From Tubulanus polymorphus (Eukaryota > Nemertea > Palaeonemertea > Tubulaniformes > Tubulanidae), in NCBI RefSeq assembly GCF_964204645.1, contig NC_134028.1:1302001-1366000 (forward strand): a DNA stretch of 64,000 nt, in the 5' to 3' direction. The position numbers and the translations under genes are program-made. The notes beneath the pieces were generated by a model. That model ran no database searches. It was not told the origin of the DNA and saw only the letters and a list, made by a program, of their open reading frames with translations. Positions 1-12,400 of this stretch are shown in pieces (positions within the stretch are counted from its first letter, which is position 1; every line of letters starts with the position of its first letter).

Positions 1-121
1 ACTGATGGAATAAGAGACCAATATGGAGGCGGATGAGAGAAATGGAAGAGGTGTTGATAAGGTTTCCTTACTCTGTCAAATCTGATAAATACACGCGCGT
101 CATGTTTTACACGATTATCAG

Positions 122-466
122 ATGAAATCAACCATAGAACCGCATTATACAATAATACATAGGATTTACATAATACATGTCAGCAACGAGAAAATCTGTG
201 TAGGAGGAAGCTGTGTTCATCAGAGGGGAAAAATTACTGAGTTAGTTAACGCTGCTGCTGCTGATGTTGTTATGATGAACTCTGCAGATGAAAAAGGACT
301 TGACAACGTGATAAGAATAGCTGTTAAAAAACAGAATCACGAGGTCACTGACTTTCATCTAATCTGCCACTCGGGTGAGAGAACTTTTATCATATTCTAC
401 AAAAAGCGTAATCGCTATACAGAGGAAGAGCTAGCGCCGGGCGAAGAGAAATACCACCTGAGTTAA
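122..466 (+). CDS. possible terminal exon, unknown protein
   Basis: An open frame of 114 codons ends in TAA and is followed at 497-502 by AATAAA, as expected for a last exon. The stretch just upstream ends in TTATCAG, a usable splice acceptor, so the true exon may start at about 121 and belong to a gene whose other exons lie left of the window. The translation is mixed and not low-complexity (it contains VGGSCVHQRGK and LICHSGERTFIIFYKK), which favours real coding. I do not recognise a family. It could also be a chance open frame. Confidence 0.3.
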   Translation: MKSTIEPHYTIIHRIYIIHVSNEKICVGGSCVHQRGKITELVNAAAADVVMMNSADEKGLDNVIRIAVKKQNHEVTDFHLICHSGERTFIIFYKKRNRYTEEELAPGEEKYHLS

Positions 467-502
467 AAACAAACTGTGCTGTAATTTGGCCAGTTTAATA
501 AA

Positions 503-852
503 ATACAATGCAGCGACGGATGGAGACCGATGGGAATAGGATCAGCGCCTTCAACGTTCATCATCATCATCAACGCTCATGGGTGATAGAGTTTACTGGT
601 CGATGGTTCTTCTCTGGCCTCTCAACGACGCAACAAAAACCAATCTGAACTGTGCATATTATAACACACCCGGAGGTGCACTCATAGTTATGTTAAATCT
701 AGGAGGAAACCTGATGATGTCCTAGTGATAGCCGTACTATGCCTCCGAGCGAATCGGAATAACTCAATAGAGAAACTGAACGGAATAATAATGATAACAT
801 CCATGAATAGAACGGAGAGGCAGTTGTATTTTGAGCTCAATTTACCAAAGTG
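503..852. other. no gene recognised
   Basis: Between the first exon candidate and the first minisatellite I see only a short CATCAT-rich run near 560-575 and no splice-flanked coding sequence. Confidence 0.5.
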
Positions 853-1126
853 AAGATCCCCTTCCCCACTGGCACCGACCAATGACCCCTTCCCACACTG
901 GCACTGACCAATGACCCCTTCCCACACTGGCACCGACCAATGACCCCTTCCCCACTGGCACCGACCAATGACCCCTTCCCCACTGGCACCGACCAATGAC
1001 CCCTTCCCCACTGGCAGCGAGAAATTACCCCTTCCCACACTTGCAGCGAGCAATGACCCCCTTCGCCACTGGCACCGACCAATGACCCCTTCCCCACTGG
1101 CACCGACCAATGACCCCTTCCCCACT
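853..1126. repeat. 28-bp minisatellite
   Basis: About 9-10 head-to-tail copies of a 28-bp unit of the form CCCCTTCCCCACTGGCACCG followed by ACCAATGA. Substitutions and 1-bp length changes occur in the middle copies (around 1010-1060). Long open frames across it are a by-product of the repetition. Confidence 0.9.
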
Positions 1127-1477
1127 TCTCATGTCAGTTAATGGAAAATGTCACATTCGCCGCATGTTTCAAATCAAGTGGAAGTGTAACATGATTGACG
1201 TCGATCAAAAGAACAGATTTTTGATCCGTCTGCAGAAATGGCTAATATAATTTCTGGTCGTACGAACGGACGTAGAATCAATAGAACGAAACAAACGACA
1301 TTACGCGAGATATTCACAGAAAACGGTCGCAACATCGTTAATGGAAATCTGGATGAAGATGAAATAAGGCAATGTCTGGTGTAGGTGATGTAATAATCTA
1401 CAGCAGTGACCTGTGAAACACCTAAAGTTCTATCAACTAATCATTATCAGTCTTTCATCATTTAAAATTATCACGTG
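1127..1477. other. no gene recognised
   Basis: Unique-looking sequence between two minisatellites, with no supported coding exon, RNA gene or mobile element end. Confidence 0.45.
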
Positions 1478-1724
1478 TAGGAGCACCCTCTCCTCCCCTT
1501 CCCCGTTCTCCCCACCCTCTCCTCCCTCCCCACGGTCTCCCCACCCTCTCCTCCCTCCCCACCCTCTCCTCCCCTTCCCCGTTCTCCCCACCCTCTCCTC
1601 CCTCCCCACGGTCTCCCTACCCTCTCCTCTCTCCCCACCCTCTCCTCCCTCCCCACGGTCTCCCCACCCCCTCCTCCCTCCCCACGGTCTCCCCACCCTC
1701 TCCTCCCTCCCCACGGTCTCCCAC
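1478..1724. repeat. polypyrimidine minisatellite
   Basis: A nearly pure C/T strand built from variants of ACCCTCTCCTCCCTCCCCACGG-type units of about 25-30 bp, alternating with GTTCTCC and GGTCTCC variants. The strong purine/pyrimidine strand asymmetry could allow triplex or H-DNA formation; that is inference. Confidence 0.85.
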
Positions 1725-2689
1725 CATGCAGCACGCAATGGTTTTCTGGTAATTAATGAGTAAATGGTATGCACTGATAGTTTTATACGTGCTGTTGTAT
1801 CTATATTGGATTCAATGTTCTCCACTGATAAGTGTCTCGACTCCGGGGGTGAGGGACACAGAACTAATCACAAATTGAAAGATGTACGGGTACATGTTTG
1901 TATAGGAGCTGTACGATGAAGATCTGTGGAACTGGGCTCCGCACGGGGATGACTACATCAAACCCTTTCATACTCGACTTTAGAGGATAAGATCTTTTTT
2001 AAAACTATGATTCAAAGATTCCGTCGGTTACGAGATACTTTTGCTCTCAGCTGCTCATCAGTTACAACATGTCTATGAAACCTGTTTGATATATTAAACG
2101 CACAAGACGAGTTGATGTTCAGGTATAAGACATTGAAGAACTGTCGTTTAAACGACAACCAGCACCAGCAGTAGTACACGCTAGACACACTTTCATCCTG
2201 ATAAAAACATCCAGTTTTACATCCAGTAAGAATCTCTGTCTCTTTTCCGGAGTAAAAAATTCAAACACGCGTTTATGACATTTTGCCATTGAACTTCAGA
2301 TGTGATTTTAGCTAATGTGTGAAATACAGGGAGTACATAACCCTGCGGTATCAGAGACTGTTGTATCGGTGAGTGAATGTATTTGTGGCGTTGACTGGTG
2401 GTGACAGTGTCAATGTGTATTGACAGAATGATGTATGTATGTGTTTACTAAAGCGCAACCCGAGAGTCTCTCGTCTAATAAAGATGCATCACCCGTCTGC
2501 CACTGGTCCGCCCGTCAGTTCATTCCCATCTCTGTCTCTCTCTTAAATAAAACACTTCCAAAATTGATGTCAACAAAACGATGAATGACGTCAACTGGAA
2601 GCAGTAACAGCAGACGCAGTTTATTTGACAATGAGATTGATTACAGTCACTACAGAGAACTGAAGACATCTGCGGGTAATGGTTTCATT
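1725..2689. other. no gene recognised
   Basis: AT-balanced sequence with no splice-flanked open frame that I can support. An AATAAAG at about 2480 on the plus strand is the only signal-like motif and is not tied to any exon. Confidence 0.4.
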
Positions 2690-3045
2690 ACCGCTCAGCA
2701 GCTCAGCTCTGGTAGCTCAGTCTCGGTAGCGCAGCTCTGATAACTCAGTCTCGGTAGCTCAGCTCTGATAGCTCAGTCTTGGTAGCCCAGTCTCCGAGGC
2801 TCTGCTCTGATAGCTCAGTCTCGGAAGCTCAGCTCTGATAGCTCAGTCTTGGTAGCCCAGTCTCCGAGGCTCTGCTCTGATAGCTCAGTCTCGGTAGCTC
2901 AGTCTCGGTAGCTCAGCTCTGATAGCTCAGTCTTGGTAGCCCAGTCTCTGAGGCTCTGCTCTGATAGCTCAGTCTCGGAAGCTCTGCTCTGATAGCTCAG
3001 TCTCGGTAGCCCAGTCTCCGAGGCTCTGCTCTGATAGCTCAGCCT
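2690..3045. repeat. AGCTCAGTCTCGGT minisatellite with higher-order units
   Basis: Sub-repeats of 14-28 bp (CTCTGATAGCTCAGTCTCGG and a variant with CCCAGTCTCCGAGG) alternate in a recurring order, so a larger unit of several sub-repeats has itself been copied. Variant G/A and T/C positions mark separate copies. Confidence 0.85.
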
Positions 3046-6000
3046 CCCCTGCAATCATAATCTAGTTATTGCGAGTCGAGCGGAATGAACGGAAACTATC
3101 ACCATTTTACACTGTCGCTTAAATTACACTAGAATTTACCGTCATTAACATCAAACTATCGTTAGTTCATCTTAAAGACATAAAAGCATGTTTCTATTAG
3201 CGACGGGTCATAGCACTTCTTATGATACGGACTTTTCCATCAAGGAAGAAATAGTATGATTCTTACACTGATTCTCAAGAGATTCGCAACAACAACTTAA
3301 AAGACATGAGCTAAAAAACGATAGAAATTATGCAACATTTGCTGAAAAAAAATTTCTGCTTTTTTACCCGGATGACTAAATACACGGGACGCCGACCCGC
3401 TGTGAGGTCCTGGGAATAGATAAACTCATAGAATATTAATCAATGTAACCAGCAGCAGTCAGTCAGGCCCCCGGCTGACTGGCTGCTGCTGCTGCTGCTT
3501 CTTTGGAGCTTAGATAAAGATAATGAGAAAAGAAACTTCAAGTTATGGATTATTTTCTCGCGGGACAATCAGTTACTATTTTCTGAGCATATAATTCCTT
3601 TGAGTAAGGCTGGGATGAGATTCAAGGAAAAAAGAGAGATAGAGAGAAGAGAGGGAAGATAGGGAAGAGAAAGGAGAGAGATGATGATAAATTGCCTATA
3701 TTGCCAGGATGAATTTGTCAAACCGCTGATGATGTTGTCACTATAGTTTCCGCAGTGTAATTGATGGTAGTTTTCACGGGGAACTTCAACACCTAAAGCG
3801 AGACTCGAGGATTCACGACAATCAACTGTTACTTCAACACCATCGACTCAAACATTCAGTTCTAATCTACTGATGAATGTGAAATGAATTCCCATATCTC
3901 GCGGGTCTCCGATGAAAAACATCTGAACTGCCATTAGAAAATTAAACCTGTCGGGCTGTGTATTACTGAATCGCTGTCCCAGATATAACGGGAACTGAAC
4001 AGATTTATCAGTTTGTCGATCATCGATTCCGCATCTGGGAAAGAATGCTTGGAACGTTTAGAGGGAGGTTGGGATGGAGGGACGGAGAGAGAGTGGATGG
4101 GAGGTAGAATACTGCAGTATCAGTAGCCGGGGTAGAGAGATTTTAGCTTGTCAGTTCCAGTCATGTTCAACCGGTATTATTGTAGATCTGTCACGCGAAG
4201 GTAATGCTCGATTAATCCGTTGAGATTCCACTCGGACTCTGAAATTTCCTCGGAGAATTCGGTTGAGGTCTCGAATTATACGAAATTGTCGACAGCTCTT
4301 TCTCATGTCGTCGGTTATTACAAACATCATTAACATAAATAAAGAAAAAACATGTTGACATCAATTTGATAAAAGAAGAACCGATTGAATAAAACCAGTG
4401 AACTGTTAGACTCACCACCAATCGTCCTTTACCAAGTATTTACACATAACTGGTTTCTATTTTCTATTAGTTGTTGTTAAAAAATTACCAAAAATCCACT
4501 TCCAAACTTGGGGCCAGTTGCATAGTGATGTCTAATACACTTTAAGACCAGTTTAAGACCATTGCAGCTCCTTTTTGTTGAACATTGACTAAAAACCCAG
4601 TTTCTGTACAAGTACCAGACTTGGGACAGTTGCACATGTCTTGTTCCATGTATATATAGCCGATCTAATAATTCAAGACCAGTCTTAAGATTGAAGGCCA
4701 CTTTTTAGGCTTAAGTCAAAACTGTGCTACCAGGAGACCACTACTATGAGATCAGTCTAAGACCATGTTGGCAGTGATCTCCACCAGGCCTCGGAGCTTA
4801 TGGATCCTCTATCTATCGAGGACTCGGGGCCTATAGACCCTGGCACCTGTAAGGGCATTGCAACGAAAGCTACATAAGAGATGTTTATCTAAAACGGTGA
4901 CCGCTGGAAGGAAGATACAAACAGTTTGAACATTGACACAAGATGTACATACCTGAACGTATACTCCAGGAACGTCGAATAAACCGTCCGTGTTCAAACA
5001 TCGTTAAAATCTGTCTCTTATTGTCTGGATTGAAATACATCGTTTGTCTAAACCGGCCGACAGTGAGACTTCAATTAATACCGGCTTCCGATTAAAAAAC
5101 ACGTACAAATAATAGCAACGTTACATTTGACAGGTATTAAAAATTCATAATCTCTCTGATATGTGCGTAATCGCAGTGAGATGATACACTATTAAATCTG
5201 ATTGATAATCCGCGCAATGTCTGCAGACGACAAATCCCTGATCGCATCAGTGAAAATACATCCCAGACGCCGCAGTTTAGTTTCTTTTTTCGAAAAATTC
5301 AATAAAACTAAAAGCTGTCTGAGCCAGCGGTAGGTTTAGAGAGAATTGCACAATAGCGGATACTCTCACTAATTAACAGATATTCTCAATTCCGATAATG
5401 AATTCAAGTCGTTTTCTCACAACAAACGAAACTCATATTTTTTCCGCTGTCTTTGTTCGGAACTGACAAAATACAGTCTGTCCGTAATGTCGTAATGCCA
5501 GAACAGTAAATATCACGCATAATACTGAAGTTAATACTTAATCCAATTACACGAATACCAATAGTTTAACCGTCAAAACCAGCCGGGAAAAACTGGCAGC
5601 AAAAGGAGATCTAACTCTGATCAGGCAACGCTCGAATATCCATTGTTTTGAGATGATTCGCGAGTAAACATCATCCGAGCGGAATGTTAAATATTGTTTG
5701 TTAAAACAAATTTGCGCGTCGTAAGCAAGTGATGCCAACAAAAACACCGATACAGTTTATATAGAAAATGTATCTTGGTACTCATGAAGAGGAGGAGAAC
5801 GCGAGTTCACGAAGAGCATCTTCACCGGATAACATCATTAAGTGTCTCATATAAACGAGCAGCGATGTTTTCAGCAGTAGAGAGCAGTACGTGAACGCGC
5901 GTTCTGAACGCACTGACGTTGGGTAATTAAACACGAATCACCACCACGCGTCAATTCAACCTCGATCGAACGCAGTCAATCTTCCAGCCGTGATTTGATG

Positions 6001-6151
6001 ATACTTCGCTCCGATATATTGACTTTTTACCGGTAATTGTGCAGTTCTATAGACCGTTCTGAAATCTGTAACCTCGCGACGAGATATCGGCTTCAATTCT
6101 TACGATCACATTTATACTATCATCGTTCACGTCGATGGAACTTTGAAAGAC
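3046..6151. other. intergenic or intronic, no gene established
   Basis: Contains a GCTGCTGCT run near 3484-3500, a GAGAGA-rich stretch at 3630-3680 and the dispersed repeat listed separately. The minus strand near 4212-4330 has an open stretch ending in stop codons in two frames that might be a terminal exon of a left-reading gene, but I could not tie it to a neighbouring exon by phase, so it is not called. Confidence 0.4.
4490..4760. repeat. degenerate interspersed repeat (CCAGTTGC...AAGACCAGT family)
   Basis: Two related sub-copies lie in tandem, each with a GGG-C/A-CAGTTGCA motif followed 40-60 bp later by a TAA..AAGACCAGT motif. The same order of motifs recurs at about 7150-7250 and, shorter, at about 27745-27785 inside the first intron of the transposase gene. 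I interpret this as an old interspersed repeat of unknown class. Confidence 0.5.
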
Positions 6152-6318
6152 GCCGCAAGTCGCTGCAAGTCTCCTCCGAGTCGCTGTAAGTCTCCTCCGA
6201 GTCGCTGTAAGTCTCCTCCGAGTCGCTGTAAGTCTCCTCCGAGTCACTGTAAGTCTCCTCCGAGTCGCTGCAAGTCTCCTCCGAGTCGCTGCAAGTCTCC
6301 TCCGAGTCACTGTATCTC
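6152..6318. repeat. 21-bp minisatellite
   Basis: About seven to eight copies of a 21-bp unit (AGTCGCTGTAAGTCTCCTCC plus G), with C/T and G/A variants. The unit is a multiple of three, so both strands are open in several frames; I do not take these as genes. Confidence 0.9.
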
Positions 6319-8102
6319 TATTCACTCATTGATCAGTGTGTTATAATTTCTGAAGAATGCGGAATTTCTAAATTGACAATCGCGTGATGAACATATCTGC
6401 GTTGTTCGCTCAGAGCAGAGTCGATGTTTGAAGATGTGACTGACGACGCGGAGTGAACCGCTGCAATATGAGCATGCACAGGAATTATAGAAGCTATTCT
6501 CGTGTTTCCCACGAGGGCAGACACAGAGAGAGAGATACGGAGAACAGCAGATCAACTCATTTGACTCATCAGCGCTGTTAACATCATCGACTTACAAATC
6601 GAGCTTAATAAATTTATCATCCTCATAATCTTTCTCAAGTATTACACTCATTAGCAGCGTCGGGCAGAGACCCCCCTTCAATTCTATTCAATAACCAAAA
6701 CACTTTCTCGTCCATAGGAATTGAATAATGCTAATTCCAGTCGGACCTGTTAAACACTGTCATTTATATAATTAGCTAACCTGAATTATGTAGAGGACTC
6801 TCTCCCCCTCCCCATCCTCCTCTCCCTCCTCTCCCTCTCTAAGCGTTTAGGAATGGACTGCGAATGTTCAGTAGTTGTTGAAGCATCATCTCATTAATTC
6901 TGTTGCAACATTATTTGTTTCCGCTGCGGGTAATTTTACAAATGGCAGCCGTCTAATCGAATGAATACTTCATTAAGACTTTGTTTGATTTTATTCATCA
7001 GAACCGCGACCGGGAGTAGATCGGGTGTAAACGATAAATTGATTTTCAAACATCTCTCATCTCTCTTTTGTGAATACTTTCACAGCGTTAGTTCAGATAG
7101 AAACAAATTCAAATTAAATGGAGGATAGAAACTGAATGGAGGGTTCACACGGCCCAGTTGCGTAATCAAGGCTTAGATATAGAGGACCAGTTAAAGCTCA
7201 TTTCTGTTCTATAACCAATCTAATAACTTTAAGACTAGTCTTTCTAATTTAGGATGAATATCCCATAAAACCTATAGCCGCGATCACACGGAGATGATCA
7301 GACCCGAGTCTAATTTGACTTAAACAAAGCGAAGTGAGCCACTTCCTGCACCAGTTCACACGCAATAATTTGCCCCATGCAAAATTTGGCCCGGGCCTGG
7401 ATCGACATTTTTGGTAGGGCGAAAGAGTGGCCCATTTGGCACCCATGTGAACAGTTGTTTATGTACCAAATTTGGCGCGGGTCAAAAATGCTTGCGTGAT
7501 CACAGCTTATGATTAGAAGTGAACAATCAGTAAAACAGATTCATGTTCAGTTGATCAGTTTAGAGTCGATCTCTGTTCCGAGAAGTAGGTGGTTCCCACA
7601 CAATGACTTCAAGTGTGATAAAACTAGTACAAACTACTATAGTGGTTACTGAAATCCTTGATGAAGACACAGAAGTTAAGGACTAACGTTAAGTAATGGA
7701 TGTCCATGCACTATAAGTAATAGACCATACATCCTGCTATTAGACATCATTATTGAGAAGTGACACATTCCCTAGCGAGCTGCGCTCTAAACTCAAGGTT
7801 ATTTTCCCCGATGAGATAAAAAACCTGAATCAGTGCCAGGGAAATGAGAAGTTGAGATTGAAAACATTTTAATCAAAATGTTGACGATTTCACGTAAATC
7901 GAGGCAATGATTTAAGTCAAACTGAAACGATACACGTAAAACCATTGAGAACTATTTCATGTTTTAGGCGACTGTGGAAGATGTTTAATGTTTATCTATG
8001 CGTAAATGAATGGTTTATGTAAATGTATAGATTTCTATCAGATGTGGTTAATGTTACTGTTGTTTTATTGATGGTCAAACTGAGGATGAAAGAATATCGA
8101 CC

Positions 8103-8103
<1 letters not shown>
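6319..8103. other. no gene recognised
   Basis: Apart from a second copy of the CCAGTTGC/AAGAC-AGT interspersed repeat at about 7150-7250 and a short CT-rich run at 6800-6840, I see nothing that supports a gene. Confidence 0.4.

Positions 8104-8146
<43 letters not shown>
8104..8146. repeat. (CAG)n microsatellite
   Basis: An uninterrupted CAG run with a single CAA interruption, 14 triplets in all, in non-coding context. Confidence 0.95.
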
Positions 8147-9221
8147 TTCACACCTTCATCGTGGTGACTATAGATAGAAATCATTGATCACTAATAATTA
8201 ATATTGCTTAAAAGCCTCATTTCTCATCACACTTCCTTTCATTCTGCTGTGTTGAATATTCCAGTGAAAATGGATGAGTTGTAATCACTCATTTTTCATC
8301 ATGTCATCATTTTCTATACCTTTAATAAGCAAAATCTACATGGATGATCATAAAAAACATCATATCAAAAAGTATTGCCTAAAAGAGTCCCCGGAGACCA
8401 GATCCTGTCATGTATTTTCATGAGCAGATTTAGGGGGCTCCTATTTTTTGGTAATATTTTCAGTCTACAAGAAAGTTACACAAAGAGTGGCTAATTATTG
8501 CAGGCCATTTTGTTTTAGAATCAATGCTCCAAAAATCATCCAATTTTTTCAAATTTTCCAAGCCCCTAAATAGGTTTCACACGTATGGCTTTAGCTGTTC
8601 ATGTTCAATGTATACACACAACTAGGCCTACAAAGTTTAGGGTACCTCCCTTTTCTAAATTTCTGATTCCACCCTTAATATTTATTTCAAATATACTCAG
8701 TAAATGGAGCTTCTAACAGATGATGGGGGTCGGATGAATTCAGGTGACATAATCTTCTCACAATTTCAGATGAAATAAGAGCCTTCCAATGACCGAACGC
8801 AGTTCATATCAATAAACTCTGGATTAAATGGCAGATTAAACAGCAGATTAAATGGGATTAAGGTGATAGTCAATTAGAGCGTGCTATAGTCTATTTCAAA
8901 CTAGGGTTTATCGACTACATTATCATCAACACAGCTATAAAGTGGAATGAGGTAGAAACAGGTGTTGAATATCAGTGTCTCGCTGACCGCAGAATGGAGA
9001 AATGGACCGTCTCTTGATTTCTCAGAGGTGTCGTTTTGATAGTGTTGGTTTAATGTAGCGAGGAACGCCGCACGTCGTTTACTCGTTAGAACCCGCAGGT
9101 CAAAACATTCGTTCTCCACCACTTTGCATGTCACTAAATGGTGGTTTTTATAGATGGAAAAATCTCTGGTGCGGGTAGAATGTCGATGATACTCCCTCCA
9201 ACACATTGATTTGTAAGTATA
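8147..9221. other. no gene recognised
   Basis: AT-rich sequence with no supported exon. A minus-strand open frame at 8901-9206 lacks flanking splice signals and resemblance to known proteins. Confidence 0.4.
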
Positions 9222-9374
9222 ACTCCAGAGTCGTGTATTGGCTGTGAGTTGTGTATTGACTGTGAGTCGTGTATTGACTGTGAGTTGTGTATTGACTGTG
9301 AGTCGTGTATTGACTGTGAGTTGTGTATTGGCTGTGAGTCGTATATTGACTGTGAGTCGTGTATTGGCTGTATC
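9222..9374. repeat. 18-bp minisatellite
   Basis: About eight copies of an 18-bp unit (GTGTATTGACTGTGAGTY), with GGC/GAC and C/T variants. On the minus strand it reads as a QYTTHS peptide repeat, a by-product of the multiple-of-three period. Confidence 0.9.
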
Positions 9375-11610
9375 TACACACTGAGCTCACTCACTATCTA
9401 TAATAATTGACAGATCAACTTACATTTACATAATAACACAAAACCACTACTGGTGCCTGCTACCAGAGAATATTATCCGACATCAGGCCTGAATTACAGA
9501 TGAAAAAATGACGTCTTAGCCATTTCCTTAAGTAAACATCCAGCTACTTATTATAAGGTTGAGTGGCCACTACATCTTGGGTAAAGCAGGGATTATTGCA
9601 AAACAGCTAAATGAGTAATCAACTATTTCTCCAACCTCCTAGCCTTATCAGCGCTTCAGGAAATGCAAACAGAGGGTATCCCTCATATCAGGAGCGACAT
9701 CATTAAACTACTGGTCACAGGTCAGTGAGGACATCTTTTGTTTCGAAATTCTAGTTAATGACCCGAAGCGGATACATGAGTCACAAACATAATTATCTAC
9801 CGACCACTGTGAGAAAAACACCATCTCCTTATCACAATAAAACCATGAAAAACGACAAAATAGAAAAAGAGCCTTTTACAACAAAAAACATGAAACAGTA
9901 AATATGAAGAGCATATCGAATATATCTGGGTTAAAACGCATAACGGTATCAAGTGTCGCGGCCAATGAACGACGTCATCTGAACAACAACCACAAACGAC
10001 GACGATCTATTGAAAGAAATGAACATTCGATAAAAGGAAAAAGAGTGAGTTGAGAACTAGTGCTGCCATCGGTCCGTCTGGATTCTGGATTATTCAACCC
10101 TTCACCACAAAGTGAATTGATGAAATTATACAAATGAATGAATATATCACGAAACACGTAATGTCACGTACACTAATTCACACCGATGAAATTAACCCCT
10201 CCCTCCCACGCTCCCTCCGCCCTCCACGGAGAAACAACGGACATTGAGTTAACGTGTACTGCATGGCAATAGTGACGACACTAATGGGTATTACACATGA
10301 GTATTACAGATGGTAGGCACCACAATATACAAGGGTATTACAGAATGGTATTACGCATATCACATAAGGGTATTACACCACACAAGGGTATTACAGACAG
10401 GCGCTGCGGAAGGGTATTACAGAGGAATTTAATGGAAAGGTATTATAGATACTTGGATGAGTATTAAACTGGAAGGTCAAGGACAGAGATGTAGAGTGTA
10501 ATGAGATGAAAAAGGGAGAAACTTCATCCTACAATCCGTATTGATTCCAGATTGATCTCGTTCCCTCAATCCGTATTGATTCCAGATTGATCTCATTCCG
10601 TTAACAAAAGGTTTCCGATAATCATGCGATCGCCGGGTAACAGAACAAAATATCTCATCTATCACGAATCAATAACCGAATATCAAATATCGATAATTCT
10701 GATTAGATATTGATTTGAGAGTGAGATTGAGAAGCACGGAATCATGAGACACAGCGTCTGCTCATATTTACTGTGACGCAGATATTTTTTGAAAAATAAA
10801 AACTGCAGACGACAATTTTTGCTGGGTACGTTACGAGTGTTTAGGGACCGTCACGCATGATGCTCAGGGACCGTCACGCGTGATGCTCAGGGACCAATAA
10901 TGATTACCCCGATGATGGTAATTTGCGTCGAAGCTTTACATAACACTACATCATTACAGACCATTACAGACTCATTTCTGGTTACGGCGAATGATGTAAA
11001 ATGACTGGTCCGAAACTTTGAAAGAAGAATTAGCGAGAGACTCGAGAACGGAGGCATCTACCAGACACGCGATATATCAGGACAATTATACCACGAAGGA
11101 GCTTCAACCGAGATCTAATTCATATGAAGAGATACCATCTGAAGTCACTTGATACTAGAGGTTAAATCGAGACAAATCCGAGGTTGTTATAGCTACGACT
11201 CCTTTTTCCATTGCCTTTAATAAACTGTAACCCGTTATACCTGAGGATCGTTGAGCAAAGGAAGAGAGATGAGTATTACACAGCACCAGTCAATTATATC
11301 AATCAATAAATCAATTCATCTATACAGTTCAATCCTTGATGTCATTTTCCTCATTTTCACTAAATCAATATAGTAAAGGTCATATTAAAATTCCAAAAGG
11401 GAAACTTAATTGCATCAAACTTCTATAGAACTTGTTTCTAACAACTTTTTATCAAGTTTGAAATAAATATGTAATTTTTCTGATTTGTTATAAATTGATG
11501 AATTGTTACTGTATTTGTAATTATATTTGAAGGTTCCGCTGACTGTAAACATCTTCTGAAATGAAAGCGTTTTATAAAGAGAAACAATATTTAAAAGAAT
11601 TGATTAATAC
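9375..11610. other. no gene recognised
   Basis: Short imperfect repetitions occur: GGGTATTACA motifs at 10290-10450, a duplicated 40-bp segment at 10528-10600 and GGGACCGTCACGC repeats at 10845-10892. No splice-flanked exon is supported here, although the exon at 11611-11706 must continue somewhere to the left. Confidence 0.4.
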
Positions 11611-11706
11611 CTGTCACTTCATGATGAATAGTTCTCAAAGTTTCCTCAGAATCAGACGTCAAAGATGTTGATACCGAGGTTGACATCGATGTCGACATGG
11701 TCAAAT
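11611..11706 (-). CDS. first coding exon of an unidentified gene
   Basis: On the minus strand a polypyrimidine-poor but usable acceptor (TTTTCAG, 11707-11713) is followed eight bases later by ATG at 11698-11696. A 29-codon serine/threonine-rich reading then runs to a donor CAG|GTATTA at 11611/11610, leaving a one-base phase. The peptide begins MSTSMSTSVSTSLTSDSEE. The acceptor-ATG-donor arrangement indicates a coding exon preceded by a 5' UTR intron. I did not find a phase-compatible next exon within 11.6 kb, so the rest may lie beyond the left edge or be split into small exons I missed. The family is not recognised. Confidence 0.5.
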
Positions 11707-12239
11707 CTGAAAATACATTTATTATAACAGTGAGAACAGTTTATTGTACAACTAATTTATTTTGCTTTAATTCAAGAGCTGGGTATAATTTATTTTTCAA
11801 GAAGTCCCTAAGTCACTAAATGCCTTCTTTATTAAAATTATTATGATCTATAAGAATATGATCTATTGAATAACTAATATTTCAGAATTATCAGTTGGAG
11901 AAGGTTGATAACAAAAGGGGTACAAATTTGCGATATCAAACCCACAATGACGCAACTGATACGTTTTTAAAGTACCATAAAATGACACTCAGTTAGATTG
12001 TTTATGAAATTCATGTATCAACAATTACAGCACACATGTATTTTGAATTAGATAACTTTATTGATGCAAAAATCCTGATAACGGGCCTCATAAGTTAAAC
12101 CCCCTAATCAGAGAATGGTAGGGTATTGCCGCTATTGAATAGAGCATTTCACGATCAGTTATCACACCTGACTGGTCACCACAGCCAAATGGTCACCACA
12201 CTGACCAGACAAACTTACTACCTAAATCAATCACCAATA

Positions 12240-12400
12240 TCTTGGTGGTCTAGTGGGTAGAGTGCTGGACTGGCATCCAATAGGTTCCTGGTTCAAGTCC
12301 CACGAGGCCAGAGTCAGGGTTGTCAACCAACTGAGGTTAGGGTTGGGAGAACTGTGAAGGGGGATTTTTGGAAAAAATTTTTTGTGAAAAAAACATCCGA
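12240..12400 (+). mobile_element. tRNA-derived SINE
   Basis: A promoter-like head has an A-box-like TAGTGGGTAGAGTGCTGG and, about 40 bp on, a B-box GGTTCAAGTCC. It is followed by an unrelated body and an A/T-rich tail near 12360-12395. The cloverleaf stems do not pair well, so this is a pol III retroposon rather than a tRNA gene. No target duplication was identified. Confidence 0.65.

Noticed and set aside
688-1825. Gly- or Pro-rich open frames on both strands
   Set aside because: They lie entirely on minisatellites at 853-1126 and 1478-1724.
12240-12320. tRNA gene
   Set aside because: A and B boxes are present but the stems do not pair and the sequence continues into a SINE-like body.
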